Shown one piece after another: positions 32,872 to 43,406 of a stretch of 64,000 nt of DNA (positions are counted from its first letter, which is position 1; each line of letters begins with the position of its first letter). The stretch lies in the NCBI RefSeq assembly GCF_016125575.1, contig NZ_WGLM01000003.1:124001-188000 (forward strand), written 5' to 3'. The notes under the pieces are model-generated. The model was not told the origin of the DNA. It saw only the letters and a program-made list of their open reading frames with translations, and made no database searches. A program made the position numbers and the translations under genes. The stretch comes from Limimaricola sp. GTDB lineage: Bacteria > Pseudomonadota > Alphaproteobacteria > Rhodobacterales > Rhodobacteraceae.

Positions 32872-35553
32872 TCAGTTCCGGAGCGACCACCAGCCGCGCC
32901 GCTTGGGCTTGCCCTCGTTGTCATCGTCGGCGGCAGACGCGGGCCTGTCCGCCTCGGCCATGGCGGGCTCCGGCACAGGCTCGGGTGCCGCCTTGGGCTC
33001 GGGTTCCGCCTTGGGCGCGGGCGCGGGTTTCGCCGCCGGTACCTCTGCTGGCTCCGGCGCCGCGTCGGCCGCCGGGGCTGCCGGCGCTTCGGCTGCGGCC
33101 TCGGCTGGCGTGGCTTCGACCGGGGCAGCCTTGGCGCGCGGTTTACGGGCGCGCTTGGGCTTGGCGGGCGCTTCTTCGGCTGCAGGCGCGGCCTCGGGGG
33201 CCGGCGCGGCTTCAGGCGCTGCGGCTGCCTCGGCCGCGGCGTCCACGGGCTCGCTTGCCGCCTCTTCGGCCGGCGCATCGGTCTTGCGCCGGCGCGAGCG
33301 GGTGCGGGTGCGCTTGGGCGGTGTGCCCTCTTCGGCGGTTTCCGCCGGTGCCGCTTCGGCGGGCGCCGCGCTCACGGCCTCTGCCTCGACCCCGTCATCA
33401 GCATCGTCCGCGCTATCAGCACCGTCATCCTGTCCACCGGACTGGCCATCGGCACCTGCACCGCCACGCCGCCGCCGACGACGGCGCCGCTTCTTCTTCG
33501 GCCGGTCATCGCCCTCCGTGGCAGCAGCCTTGGGCGCCTCGGCCTCATCAGCCTCGTCCTCGGTCTCGTCGATGATGTCTTCGTCCTCTTCCTCGACCAT
33601 CAACGCGGCATTCGAGGTGATGACGGGACTCGCGTCGGGAACCACGCGCGTTGCGGTCTTGAACTTCTCGATTTCGAAATCGGGCGACACCTTGGTCGGG
33701 TCAAACTCGACCCGCACGGCCATGCCGTAGCGCGCCTCGATCGCCGCGACATGCTCGCGCTTGGCGTTCATCAGGAAGTTCGCAATGCCCGCAGGCACCT
33801 TGACCAGCACTTCCTTGGACCGGCCGCGGACGCCCTCTTCCTCGATCTGGCGCAGGATCACCAGTGCCACGTTATCGTCCGAGCGCAGCAGGCCCGTGCC
33901 GTGGCAATGCGGGCAAGGTTGCGTCGTGGCTTCCAGCATGCCGGGGCGCAGCCGTTGCCGGCTCATCTCCAGCAGACCGAAGCCCGAGATGCGACCCACC
34001 TGGATGCGCGCGCGGTCGGTCTTCAGCTTGTCCTTGAACCGCTTCTCGACGGCGGCGTTGTTCTTGCGCTCTTCCATGTCGATGAAGTCGATCACGATAA
34101 GGCCTGCCAGGTCGCGCAGCCGCAACTGGCGCGCCACTTCGTCGGCGGCCTCAAGGTTGGTCTTCAGCGCGGTCTGCTCGATCGAGCCTTCCTTGGTGGC
34201 CCGGCCCGAGTTCACGTCGATCGCCACCAGCGCCTCGGTCACCCCGATCACGATGTAGCCGCCCGAGGGCAGTTGCACGGTCGGGTTGAACATCCCGGAA
34301 AGGTAGCCTTCAACCTGATAGCGCGCGAAAAGCGGCATCTGCTCGGCATAGAACTTCACGTTCTTGGCGTGGGACGGCATGATCATCTTCATGAAGTCCT
34401 TGGCGCCGCGATAGCCCGCCTCACCCGCCACGATGACTTCGTCGATCTCCTTGGAATAAAGATCGCGGATCGAGCGTTTGATCAGGTCGCCTTCCTCGTA
34501 GATCCGTGCCGGCGCGATGGATTTCAGCGTCAGCTCGCGGATCTGTTCCCACATCCGTTGCAGGTATTCGTAATCGCGCTTGATCTCGGCCTTGGTGCGC
34601 TGGCTGCCTGCGGTGCGGATGATCAGCCCGGCGCCATCCGGCACATCAAGTTCAGCTGCTATCTCTTTGAGTTTCTTGCGATCAGCGGCGTTGGTGATCT
34701 TGCGGCTGATACCACCGCCACGCGCGGTATTGGGCATCAGCACGCAATACCGACCGGCCAGCGACAGATAGGTTGTCAACGCGGCGCCCTTGTTGCCGCG
34801 CTCTTCCTTGACGACCTGCACCAGCATGATCTGGCGCACCTTGATCACTTCCTGGATCTTGTAGCGCTTGGGCCGCGGCTTGCGCTCGGGGCGCATGTCT
34901 TCGATATCGTCCTCGTCGGCGACACTTTCGATCGTATCGTCCTTGTCCACCTCGGCGATGATGTTGTCGGCATCGGGAACTTCGTCTTCGCCATCGGCCT
35001 CGTCGGCGGCGGGCGTCTCGACCGGGGTCGGCGCAACCGTCTCCATCGGGCTCTGGCCCTCTTCGGGTTCGACCGCGTCGATTACTTCCATCCCGGCAAT
35101 GTCACCCGAAGTCACATCTTCTTCGGTTTCCTCCGGCAGGGCTGTGGCGACGGCATCACCGTTCGTGGCCTCGGCGGCCCGGGCCGCACCCCGGCTGCGC
35201 GAGCGCCGCCGCTGACCGCCACGCGGGGCCTGCTCGGCCTCTTCATCGGCGGCCTGGCTTTCGGCATAGGCGCGTTCCTCGGCCAGAAGGGCCTGCCGGT
35301 CGGCGACGGGGATCTGGTAATAGTCGGGGTGGATTTCCGAGAAGGCCAGAAAGCCGTGCCGGTTTCCGCCGTAATCCACAAAGGCCGCCTGCAGCGAGGG
35401 TTCAACCCTCGTGACCTTGGCGAGATAGATATTTCCGGCTAGTTGCCGGCGCGATTGGCTTTCAAAATCAAACTCTTCGACCTTGTTGCCGTCCACGACC
35501 ACGACGCGGGTCTCTTCCGCGTGGGTCGCATCGATAAGCATTTTCTTTGCCAT
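32872..35553 (-). CDS. rne: Ribonuclease E/G family endoribonuclease
   Basis: An 893-residue RNase E. ATG 35553 gives the usual MAKKMLIDATHAEETRVVVV start. The S1 RNA-binding domain is split by a long acidic insertion (about residues 100-225), typical of alphaproteobacteria. The catalytic core has VEALVAIDVNSG-like sequence (EALVAIDVNSGRATKEGSIE), GLIVIDFIDME and the Zn-link CPHCHGTG. The C-terminal third is a disordered Pro/Ala/Glu/Lys/Arg-rich scaffold (R-rich run RRRRRRRR near 700) that recruits degradosome partners. Functions in rRNA maturation and mRNA decay. Confidence 0.95.
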   Translation of the reverse strand: MAKKMLIDATHAEETRVVVVDGNKVEEFDFESQSRRQLAGNIYLAKVTRVEPSLQAAFVDYGGNRHGFLAFSEIHPDYYQIPVADRQALLAEERAYAESQAADEEAEQAPRGGQRRRSRSRGAARAAEATNGDAVATALPEETEEDVTSGDIAGMEVIDAVEPEEGQSPMETVAPTPVETPAADEADGEDEVPDADNIIAEVDKDDTIESVADEDDIEDMRPERKPRPKRYKIQEVIKVRQIMLVQVVKEERGNKGAALTTYLSLAGRYCVLMPNTARGGGISRKITNAADRKKLKEIAAELDVPDGAGLIIRTAGSQRTKAEIKRDYEYLQRMWEQIRELTLKSIAPARIYEEGDLIKRSIRDLYSKEIDEVIVAGEAGYRGAKDFMKMIMPSHAKNVKFYAEQMPLFARYQVEGYLSGMFNPTVQLPSGGYIVIGVTEALVAIDVNSGRATKEGSIEQTALKTNLEAADEVARQLRLRDLAGLIVIDFIDMEERKNNAAVEKRFKDKLKTDRARIQVGRISGFGLLEMSRQRLRPGMLEATTQPCPHCHGTGLLRSDDNVALVILRQIEEEGVRGRSKEVLVKVPAGIANFLMNAKREHVAAIEARYGMAVRVEFDPTKVSPDFEIEKFKTATRVVPDASPVITSNAALMVEEEDEDIIDETEDEADEAEAPKAAATEGDDRPKKKRRRRRRRRGGAGADGQSGGQDDGADSADDADDGVEAEAVSAAPAEAAPAETAEEGTPPKRTRTRSRRRKTDAPAEEAASEPVDAAAEAAAAPEAAPAPEAAPAAEEAPAKPKRARKPRAKAAPVEATPAEAAAEAPAAPAADAAPEPAEVPAAKPAPAPKAEPEPKAAPEPVPEPAMAEADRPASAADDDNEGKPKRRGWWSLRN

Positions 35554-35971
35554 GTTGTCCGTTCGCATGGCAGCCGGGCGCGGCCCCCGGGGGGGCTGTC
35601 GTCGGGCTGGCATGTCTGATTGGGGCGAGGCGCGCGTGGCAGGACAACGGGCCCCTCGGGGCCGGCATCGTCTTGCGGTTCGTTTCGACGCGCAGCATCG
35701 CGTTTCTTCTCCGACGCCGCCTTAACACGCGGCGCCCGTTCAATGCCCGTCGCGTCCCTTGTGGACGCAGGTCAGGGCGTTCCTCTGGTCCCGAAGGCCC
35801 AAATACCGCTGTTCCGGTGCCTGCGTCGCAAAGCGAAATGGCGTGGAACAGAAAAACTTTCCGGGGACATTTTCGGCACTGCCGTCATCGTCCCCGCCCA
35901 TCCTTCATAAGGGAGGTGGTCCGTGTTGCACAATGGCGAAGTTGTGCCGGCCCACCGCCCCAACGGGGACG
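35554..35971 (-). promoter_or_regulatory. Long 5' leader of rne
   Basis: 418 bases lie between the dctD stop and the rne start. Nothing coding is convincing. A minus-strand promoter candidate at 35905-35933 would yield a leader of about 345 nucleotides. RNase E in other bacteria autoregulates through a long structured leader, so this is a plausible autoregulatory element. Confidence 0.5.
35905..35933 (-). promoter_or_regulatory. Candidate sigma-70-type promoter of rne
   Basis: On the minus strand TTGTGC (35933-35928) and TTATGA (35910-35905) are separated by exactly 17 bases, a good match for -35/-10 spacing. It is the best-looking promoter in the rne leader, judged by eye. Confidence 0.4.
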
Positions 35972-37303
<1,332 letters not shown>

Positions 37304-37313
37304 CGCTTTGCTC

Positions 37314-39110
37314 CTATTCCGCTGCGGCGACAGTCGTCTTCAAGATAGGCAGTTGCACTTCGAATACAGCCCCCCCGTCCGGGGCATTATGCGCGGTCAA
37401 CCGACCGCCGAGATCGCTGACGATGCCCGACGAGATTGCAAGACCCAGTCCAACACCGTCGCCGGGCAGCTTCGTGGTGTAGAATGGCTCGAACAGGGCG
37501 TTAAGGTCTTCGATGCCGGGGCCATTGTCGCGAACCGTAAGGACAAGACTGTCACCAACGGCAAGAATGATGTCGATCTTGCGGTCCTTGACCTGCTTGG
37601 TCGCGTCCAGCGCGTTGCGCAGCAGGTTGATGATAACCTGTTCAAGCCGCAGCCGGTCGCCCATGATCATCGCCGGGTAGGCCGGCAGGATGCGGGTGAT
37701 GTTGACGGCCTGCGTTTTCAGCTGCGGCTCCATCATCGCCAGCGCGGACGAAACCGCCTCGCGCGCATCCACGGGGGCAAAGGCGTCGGCCCCTTTACGC
37801 GCGTAGGATTTCAGCTGTCGGGTGATCGCGCCCATCCGCTCGATCAGGTCGTCAATGCGCTGGAACGACGAGAGCGCCTCTTCCGGGCGCTTGCGCTGCA
37901 GCAACAGGCGCGCGCCGGCCAGATAGGTCTTCATCGCGGCCAGCGGCTGGTTCAACTCGTGGCTGACCGCGGCCGACATCTCGCCCAAGGCGGCCAGTTT
38001 CGACGATTGTTCCAGCGTCTGTTCGGCCACCTGCAGGGTCTTTTCCACCTTTTCGCGCTCGGCGATCTCGCGCTGCAGGCGCAGGTTCAGCTTTCGCAGG
38101 TCCGCCGATTCGCGTTGGAAGAACACCAGCCGCGACGCGGTCTTGCGGCTGCTGACCCAGATGCCCAGCGCCAGCAGGATGGCAAAGCCCATGATCTCCA
38201 GCGCCAGGACGCCGTTCACCTTCTCGCGGACCGAGGCATAGGTGGTGAAGCTGACCATCCGCCAACCCTGAAACGGGATGCGGGTTTCCAGCCGCATCAC
38301 CGCCTCGCCCTGCAGGTAGGCATCCACCGGCAGCGCGGTCCAGTCCTGCGTCGCGCGGATCGCCCGATCAATCGCCGACGGGGCCGATTGCCGCTGCAGC
38401 GCGGTCACCTCGTCCACGCCGCGCCAGCGCGGTTCGGTCGAAAGAATGATCTTGCCTTCGCTGTCGGTTACGAAGACCGCGTCGGAAATGCCTGCCCATC
38501 CGCGTTCAAGCTTTTGCAGGTCAACCTCGACGGCGATGACGCCGACGCTGCTGCCCGCACTGTCAAGCCTGCGCGAATAGGTAAACGATGTCCCCCCGCC
38601 CTCCAGCGGCGTGGCGGTAAAGACCGTGCCATTGGTGCGCATCGCGTTGACGAAGTAGGCCTCGGCCCGGTGATTTTCGCCCAGACGACCCCGGTCGGTT
38701 GCGGCCACCGCGCGCCCGTCCTTGTCCAACAGCATCAACGAGGCCGCGCCGATCTCGTCGACGAACGACAAAAGCCGCTGGGTGGACAGCGGATATTCCT
38801 GCTGCTCCAGCGCCTTGATCAGTTCAGGGTCGCGCGCCAGAAGCTGCGGCACGATCGAGTTGCGCTGCAGCTCGCTCATCAGGTTGCCGATGTAGAGCGT
38901 TGCGCGCACCTCGGCCCTGTTGCGGGTGGATTCGGTAAAGCGTTCGGTCAGGAACTGGTTGGTGAAGTAGATGACCGCGACGCCCAGCGAACAAAAGGCA
39001 ATCACGCTGAGGCGCCAGATCCAGCGGCCCCAACCGCGCGGGGGCCGTCGCGACCGGACCTTGTCCGGCGCGTCGCCCGACCCAGTCGCTGACCGCGGCG
39101 TTCTCGACAT
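37314..39110 (-). CDS. dctB: DctB-type sensor histidine kinase
   Basis: A 598-residue kinase. Residues about 30-52 and 293-313 are the two membrane segments; between them is a large periplasmic (double Cache-like) sensor with SLMLLDKDGRAVAATD and VFVTDSEGKIILST. A short coiled coil follows, then HisKA with the His in AAVSHELNQPLAAMKTYLAG and the ATPase domain (NLLRNALDATK, VRDNGPGIEDL, GVGLGLAIS). DctB senses C4-dicarboxylates and controls dctPQM-type uptake; those transporter genes are not in the window. Start at ATG 39110 is preferred to 39146. Confidence 0.92.
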   Translation of the reverse strand: MSRTPRSATGSGDAPDKVRSRRPPRGWGRWIWRLSVIAFCSLGVAVIYFTNQFLTERFTESTRNRAEVRATLYIGNLMSELQRNSIVPQLLARDPELIKALEQQEYPLSTQRLLSFVDEIGAASLMLLDKDGRAVAATDRGRLGENHRAEAYFVNAMRTNGTVFTATPLEGGGTSFTYSRRLDSAGSSVGVIAVEVDLQKLERGWAGISDAVFVTDSEGKIILSTEPRWRGVDEVTALQRQSAPSAIDRAIRATQDWTALPVDAYLQGEAVMRLETRIPFQGWRMVSFTTYASVREKVNGVLALEIMGFAILLALGIWVSSRKTASRLVFFQRESADLRKLNLRLQREIAEREKVEKTLQVAEQTLEQSSKLAALGEMSAAVSHELNQPLAAMKTYLAGARLLLQRKRPEEALSSFQRIDDLIERMGAITRQLKSYARKGADAFAPVDAREAVSSALAMMEPQLKTQAVNITRILPAYPAMIMGDRLRLEQVIINLLRNALDATKQVKDRKIDIILAVGDSLVLTVRDNGPGIEDLNALFEPFYTTKLPGDGVGLGLAISSGIVSDLGGRLTAHNAPDGGAVFEVQLPILKTTVAAAE

Positions 39111-39169
39111 GGAAATTATCCTACTGGCGCTGTGATGCCGCCGCAAGCGCGCCCGTTGGGCAAGCCGCG

Positions 39170-39838
39170 TCAGGCCGCAACCAGACCGGCCACCAGCGAG
39201 GCGAACATCGGCAGGCCATCGGTGCTGCCATGCAGCGGATCTATGGCGCGTTCCGGATGCGGCATCATGCCCAGCACCCGCCGATTGGCCGACAGGATGC
39301 CGGCGATGTCGTCCATCGCGCCATTGGGATTGTCGACATAGCGCAGCGCAACGCGGTCCTCGCCTGCCAATCGGGTCAGCGTCTCGGCATCGGCGACGAA
39401 GTTGCCATCGTGATGAGCAATGGGCAGTCGCACCACCTGCCCCGGTCCATAACCTCCGGTATAGACGCTGTCAGTTGTCTCAACCCGCATCGGCACGGTG
39501 CGGCAGATGAACTTCAACCCGGCGTTGCGCATCAGCGCACCGGGCAGAAGGCCCATCTCGGTCAGCACCTGAAATCCGTTGCACACGCCCAGCACGTAGC
39601 CGCCACGCGTCGCATGGGCCGCGACTGCCTGGCCGATCGGCGCACGCGCGGCAATCGCACCACAGCGCAGGTAATCGCCAAAGGAAAACCCGCCCGGCAC
39701 CGCAACAAGGTCCACCCCGGCGGGCAGGGCCGCATCCTTGTGCCAGACCATCGTGACATCGGCCCCGGCCTGCCGCAGCGCCACCGCCATGTCGCGATCG
39801 CAGTTCGAGCCGGGAAAGACGATGACGGCAGCCTTCAT
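39170..39838 (-). CDS. purQ: Phosphoribosylformylglycinamidine synthase subunit PurQ
   Basis: A 222-residue class I glutamine amidotransferase supplying ammonia to PurL in de novo purine synthesis. [33 protein letters not shown], the nucleophile C86 in GVCNGFQ, and the C-terminal MMPHPERA are conserved. Its ATG overlaps the stop of an alcohol dehydrogenase gene that separates it from purS. PurS and PurQ are normally adjacent, so the intervening gene is unusual. Confidence 0.96.
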   Translation of the reverse strand: MKAAVIVFPGSNCDRDMAVALRQAGADVTMVWHKDAALPAGVDLVAVPGGFSFGDYLRCGAIAARAPIGQAVAAHATRGGYVLGVCNGFQVLTEMGLLPGALMRNAGLKFICRTVPMRVETTDSVYTGGYGPGQVVRLPIAHHDGNFVADAETLTRLAGEDRVALRYVDNPNGAMDDIAGILSANRRVLGMMPHPERAIDPLHGSTDGLPMFASLVAGLVAA

Positions 39839-40890
39839 GGCGCGGGCTCCTGACGGGTAAAATCGGTGATCACGGCAATACCCGGCGCCGTCGGTCCGTT
39901 AAAGGCCAAAAGTTCCTCGCTCACGGCGGAAAGCGGCCGGCGCCTTGCGATCATCGGCGTCAGGTCCACCTGCCCGCTTTCGATCAGCGCCAGCAGGCTG
40001 GGATAGCGCCAGCTGGGCATGCCGCGCGTGCCAAAAACTGCCAATTGCCCACCATAGATCGCATCCATCGGGATCGGCATCGTCACGTGGTCGCCGGCAG
40101 GCATCCCCACCTGCGCCATCCGTCCCAGCCGCCTGAGTGATCGAAGCGCGGGGATTGTTGTTGCCGGCACGCCCAGCGCCTCCAGCGCCACATGCGCGCC
40201 ACCGCCGGTGATCTCGCGCACCGCCGCGGCCGGGTCGCCCGACCGCGCGTCCACCACCGCCGCCGCGCCCAGCGACAGCGCATGGTCAAGCTTTTCACGC
40301 ACCACATCCACCACGACGACGCGCGCCCCCAGCGCCTGTCCGAGGATCAGCGCCGCCATGCCGACGCCACCACCACCGAACACCGCCAGCCACTCGCCCG
40401 CGGCCAATGCCGCGCGGCCGGTCAGCGCGTGCCATGCGGTCGTTGCGCGGCAGCCCAGCGCGGCGGCCAGCGCCGGGTCCATCCCCTCGGGCAGCGCTGC
40501 GAGGTTGTGATCGGCGCGCGGCACGGCAATGTATTCGGCGAAAGACCCCGCGCGGTTGAACCCCGGCAGCACTTGCGTGGCGCAGATGGTCTGGTGGCCC
40601 GCCGCGCAATCGGGGCATTGCCCGCAGGCCAGGATGAACGGCGCAACCACCCGCGCGCCCACCTGCCATTGATGCACGTCACGGCCGACCGCGACGATCT
40701 CGCCACAATATTCATGGCCGGGGATGTGCGGCAGCGGCGACGGGTCGGCCCCGGTCCACAGGTGCCAGTCCGACCGGCAAACGCCGCTGGCCAGCACCTT
40801 CAGCACCACGCCGTCGGGCGGGCAGACAGGATCGGGGACGTCTTCCAGCGAGAGGGGGGCGTTGAAGGCCCGCAGCACCGCGGCGCGCAT
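39835..40890 (-). CDS. Zinc-dependent alcohol dehydrogenase (within purine operon)
   Basis: A 351-residue medium-chain dehydrogenase. Catalytic zinc ligands C38 (SGVCRSDWH) and H59-E60 (PGHEYCGE); the structural zinc Cys are C89, C92, C95 and C103 ([15 protein letters not shown]). The nucleotide-binding loop [11 protein letters not shown] and the NAD-selecting Asp (VVVDV) are present. It lies 4 bases after purS and overlaps purQ by four bases, so it is part of the purine transcript. The substrate is unknown and no link to purine synthesis is evident. Confidence 0.92.
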   Translation of the reverse strand: MRAAVLRAFNAPLSLEDVPDPVCPPDGVVLKVLASGVCRSDWHLWTGADPSPLPHIPGHEYCGEIVAVGRDVHQWQVGARVVAPFILACGQCPDCAAGHQTICATQVLPGFNRAGSFAEYIAVPRADHNLAALPEGMDPALAAALGCRATTAWHALTGRAALAAGEWLAVFGGGGVGMAALILGQALGARVVVVDVVREKLDHALSLGAAAVVDARSGDPAAAVREITGGGAHVALEALGVPATTIPALRSLRRLGRMAQVGMPAGDHVTMPIPMDAIYGGQLAVFGTRGMPSWRYPSLLALIESGQVDLTPMIARRRPLSAVSEELLAFNGPTAPGIAVITDFTRQEPAP

Positions 40891-40894
40891 CGGG

Positions 40895-41125
40895 CTACAG
40901 CACCTCGATCCGGTAGCTTTCGATCACGGTGTTGGCCAGCAGCTTTTCGCACATCGTGCGCACCGTCTGCTCGGTCGTGCCCTCGGCCAGTTCAAGCTCG
41001 ATCACCTTGCCCTGCCGCACACCTTCGACCCCGTCGAAGCCCAGCGCGCCCAGCGCATGGCGGATCGCCTCGCCCTGCGGGTCGAGCACGCCGGTCTTCA
41101 GCATTACCGTCACTCTTGCCTTCAT
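40895..41125 (-). CDS. purS: Phosphoribosylformylglycinamidine synthase subunit PurS
   Basis: A 76-residue subunit that assembles PurL and PurQ. MKARVTVMLKTGVLDPQGEA is the family start and VRQGKVIELELAEG, MCEKLLANTVIESYRIEVL complete the ferredoxin-like fold. The longer frame to 41299 reads through purC. It begins 14 bases after the purC stop. Confidence 0.94.
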   Translation of the reverse strand: MKARVTVMLKTGVLDPQGEAIRHALGALGFDGVEGVRQGKVIELELAEGTTEQTVRTMCEKLLANTVIESYRIEVL

Positions 41126-41139
41126 CGGGTCAGGGCCTT

Positions 41140-41901
41140 TCAGTTGATCAGCGTCGGCTTGGGCCGGTGAGTGACGTTTGAGGGAAGCACGCCCAGCCGC
41201 CGCGCCACTTCGGTATAGGCATCGGCAAGGCTGCCAAGGTCGCGCCGAAACACGTCCTTGTCGAGCTTGCGGCCCGTTTCGATGTCCCACAGCCGGCAAG
41301 AGTCCGGGCTGATCTCATCGGCCACAACCAGACGGGGGTAATCATTCTCCCAGATCCGCCCGATCTCGATCTTGAAGTCGATCAGCCGGATGCCAACGCC
41401 GTGCATGACGCCGGACATGAAGTCATTGACGCGCAGCGCAAGGCTGACGATGTCGTCAAGGTCCTGCTGGCTCGCCCAGCCGAAGGCGATGATGTATTCC
41501 TCGGGCACAAGCGGATCGCCCAGCTTGTCGTCCTTGTAGCTGAACTCGACGATCGGTCGCGGCAGCGGTGTGCCCTCTTCCAGCCCCAGCCGCTTGGCCA
41601 TGGAGCCGGCCGCGAAATTGCGCACGATCACTTCCAGCGGGATGATCTCGACCTGCCGGATCAGTTGTTCGCGCATGTTCAGCCGCTTGATGAAATGCGT
41701 GGGCACGCCGATCTGGCCAAGCCCGGTCATGAAGAACTCCGACAGGCGGTTGTTCAACACGCCCTTGCCTTCGATCACCGCCTTCTTCTCGGCGTTGAAC
41801 GCGGTCGCGTCATCCTTGAAATACTGCACCAGCGTCCCCGGTTCGGGGCCTTCGTACAGGATCTTCGCCTTGCCTTCGTAGATCTTCTTGCGGCGCGCCA
41901 T
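41140..41901 (-). CDS. purC: SAICAR synthase
   Basis: A 253-residue enzyme forming SAICAR from CAIR, ATP and aspartate. [13 protein letters not shown], the ATP-loop-like [33 protein letters not shown], and [23 protein letters not shown] are conserved. ATG 41901 ([10 protein letters not shown]) is preferred to 41919. First gene of purC-purS-ADH-purQ. Confidence 0.96.
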   Translation of the reverse strand: MARRKKIYEGKAKILYEGPEPGTLVQYFKDDATAFNAEKKAVIEGKGVLNNRLSEFFMTGLGQIGVPTHFIKRLNMREQLIRQVEIIPLEVIVRNFAAGSMAKRLGLEEGTPLPRPIVEFSYKDDKLGDPLVPEEYIIAFGWASQQDLDDIVSLALRVNDFMSGVMHGVGIRLIDFKIEIGRIWENDYPRLVVADEISPDSCRLWDIETGRKLDKDVFRRDLGSLADAYTEVARRLGVLPSNVTHRPKPTLIN

Positions 41902-42048
41902 TCTCACCTCGTCCGGCACGCCCGGCCCCCGGGGTGGGGCCGCGGCCAGCGCGCCTTATCCGGGCGTCATAGTCCAAGCCCCCCTTGCGGGCAAGCGCCC
42001 CGGCAGGCATATGGAAAGCGACACGCCACCAGAGCAGGGACCACGCCG

Positions 42049-42363
42049 ATGTCCACCTTCGACGACCGCGAGAACGCCTTCGAGGCCAAGTTCGCCCACG
42101 ACGCCGAAATGCAGTTCCGGGCCGAGGCCCGCCGCAACAAGGCGCTTGGGCTCTGGGCCGCGGGCCTGCTGGACAAGACGGGCGATGCCGCCTTGGCCTA
42201 TGCCGCCGAGGTCGTGATGGCCGATATCGAGGAGCCGGGCGAGGACGACGTCTATCGCAAGCTTTTCGCCGATATCGGGCATCTTGTGCCCGAGGCCGAG
42301 ATCCGCGCCAAGATGGCCGACCTCATGGCCGAGGTGAAGGCCAAAATGGTCGCCGAATTCTGA
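42049..42363 (+). CDS. DUF1476 / F1-ATPase inhibitor zeta subunit
   Basis: A 104-residue helical protein (MSTFDDRENAFEAKFAHDAE) matching the alphaproteobacterial zeta subunit first found in Paracoccus F1-ATPase. The N-terminal inhibitory segment inserts into the F1 catalytic interface; residues 20-104 form a four-helix bundle. Its length matches family members exactly. It precedes the homocysteine methyltransferase by 29 bases. Confidence 0.9.
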   Translation: MSTFDDRENAFEAKFAHDAEMQFRAEARRNKALGLWAAGLLDKTGDAALAYAAEVVMADIEEPGEDDVYRKLFADIGHLVPEAEIRAKMADLMAEVKAKMVAEF

Positions 42364-42392
42364 GACAGCCCCTCCAGCCGGAAAGCCTCCCG

Positions 42393-43403
42393 ATGCAAGA
42401 CCTGCTGAGCCGCCTTCTCGAAACTCGTGACTGGATCATGGCCGACGGGGCCACGGGCACCAACCTCTTCAACATGGGGCTGGAATCGGGCGACGCGCCG
42501 GAGATGTGGAACACCGAGCATCCCGACCGGATCACGAAACTTTATGCCGATGCCGTCGATGCCGGCAGCGACCTTTTCCTGACCAACAGCTTCGGCGGCA
42601 ATGCCGCGCGGCTGAAGTTGCACGGTGCCCAAGGCCAGGTCCGCGAGATCAACCGCGTCGCAGCGGAACTCGGCCGCGCAGTGGCCGACAAGGCCGGGCG
42701 CCCGGTGGTTGTGGCAGGGTCCGTCGGGCCGACGGGTGAAATATTCGAGCCGATGGGCACGCTGACCCATGCCCGCGCCGTCGAGATTTTCCACGAACAG
42801 GCCGAAGGTCTGAAAGAGGGCGGCGTTGATGTCCTCTGGCTGGAAACCATCAGCGCGGCCGAGGAATACCGCGCCGCGGCCGAAGCCTTTGCGCTGGCCG
42901 GCATGCCGTGGTGCGGCACGATGAGCTTTGACACCTCGGGGCGCACGATGATGGGCCTGACCTCGGCCGAGATGGCCAAGATGGTCGCCAAGATCCCCAA
43001 TCCGCCGATCGCCTTCGGTGCCAATTGTGGTGTCGGCGCGTCGGACCTCTTGCGCACCGTGCTGGGCTTTGCCGCGGCCGGGACCGAGACACCGATCATC
43101 GCCAAGGGCAATGCGGGCATCCCAAAATATCATGACGGGCACATCCATTACGATGGCACGCCCGCGCTGATGGCCGATTACGCCGTAATGGCGCGCGATT
43201 GCGGCGCGACGATCATCGGCGGCTGCTGCGGCACCACGCCCGAACACTTGGCAGCGATGCACGAGGCGCTGACGACCCGCCCGCGGGGCGAGCGTCCGAC
43301 GCTTGACCAGATTACGGCGGCGTTGGGGCCCTTCTCCTCGGCTTCCGACGGCACCGGCGACGATACCGGGCCCAAGCGCGAACGGCGCGGCCGGCGCGGC
43401 TGA
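42393..43403 (+). CDS. Cobalamin-independent-type homocysteine S-methyltransferase (betaine/one-carbon module)
   Basis: A 336-residue TIM-barrel methyltransferase of the BHMT/MetH-N group. The three zinc-binding Cys are C212 (GANCGVG) and C278-C279 (IGGCCGTTPEH). ADGATGTNLFNMGL and LTNSFGGN are the barrel start and homocysteine-binding strands. Short C-terminal acidic/basic tail without MetH modules. Together with the corrinoid protein (44.7 kb), DUF1638 (45.6 kb) and reactivase (56.8 kb) it fits a methyl-group-disposal module for glycine betaine or similar donors, as recognised in Rhodobacteraceae; the exact donor is inference. Confidence 0.88.
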   Translation: MQDLLSRLLETRDWIMADGATGTNLFNMGLESGDAPEMWNTEHPDRITKLYADAVDAGSDLFLTNSFGGNAARLKLHGAQGQVREINRVAAELGRAVADKAGRPVVVAGSVGPTGEIFEPMGTLTHARAVEIFHEQAEGLKEGGVDVLWLETISAAEEYRAAAEAFALAGMPWCGTMSFDTSGRTMMGLTSAEMAKMVAKIPNPPIAFGANCGVGASDLLRTVLGFAAAGTETPIIAKGNAGIPKYHDGHIHYDGTPALMADYAVMARDCGATIIGGCCGTTPEHLAAMHEALTTRPRGERPTLDQITAALGPFSSASDGTGDDTGPKRERRGRRG

Positions 43404-43406
43404 GGC

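Noticed and set aside
33200-35000. Frames on the plus strand through the RNase E scaffold region
   Set aside because: Reverse of the Pro/Ala/Glu-rich C-terminus of RNase E; arginine- and serine-rich shadow without starts.
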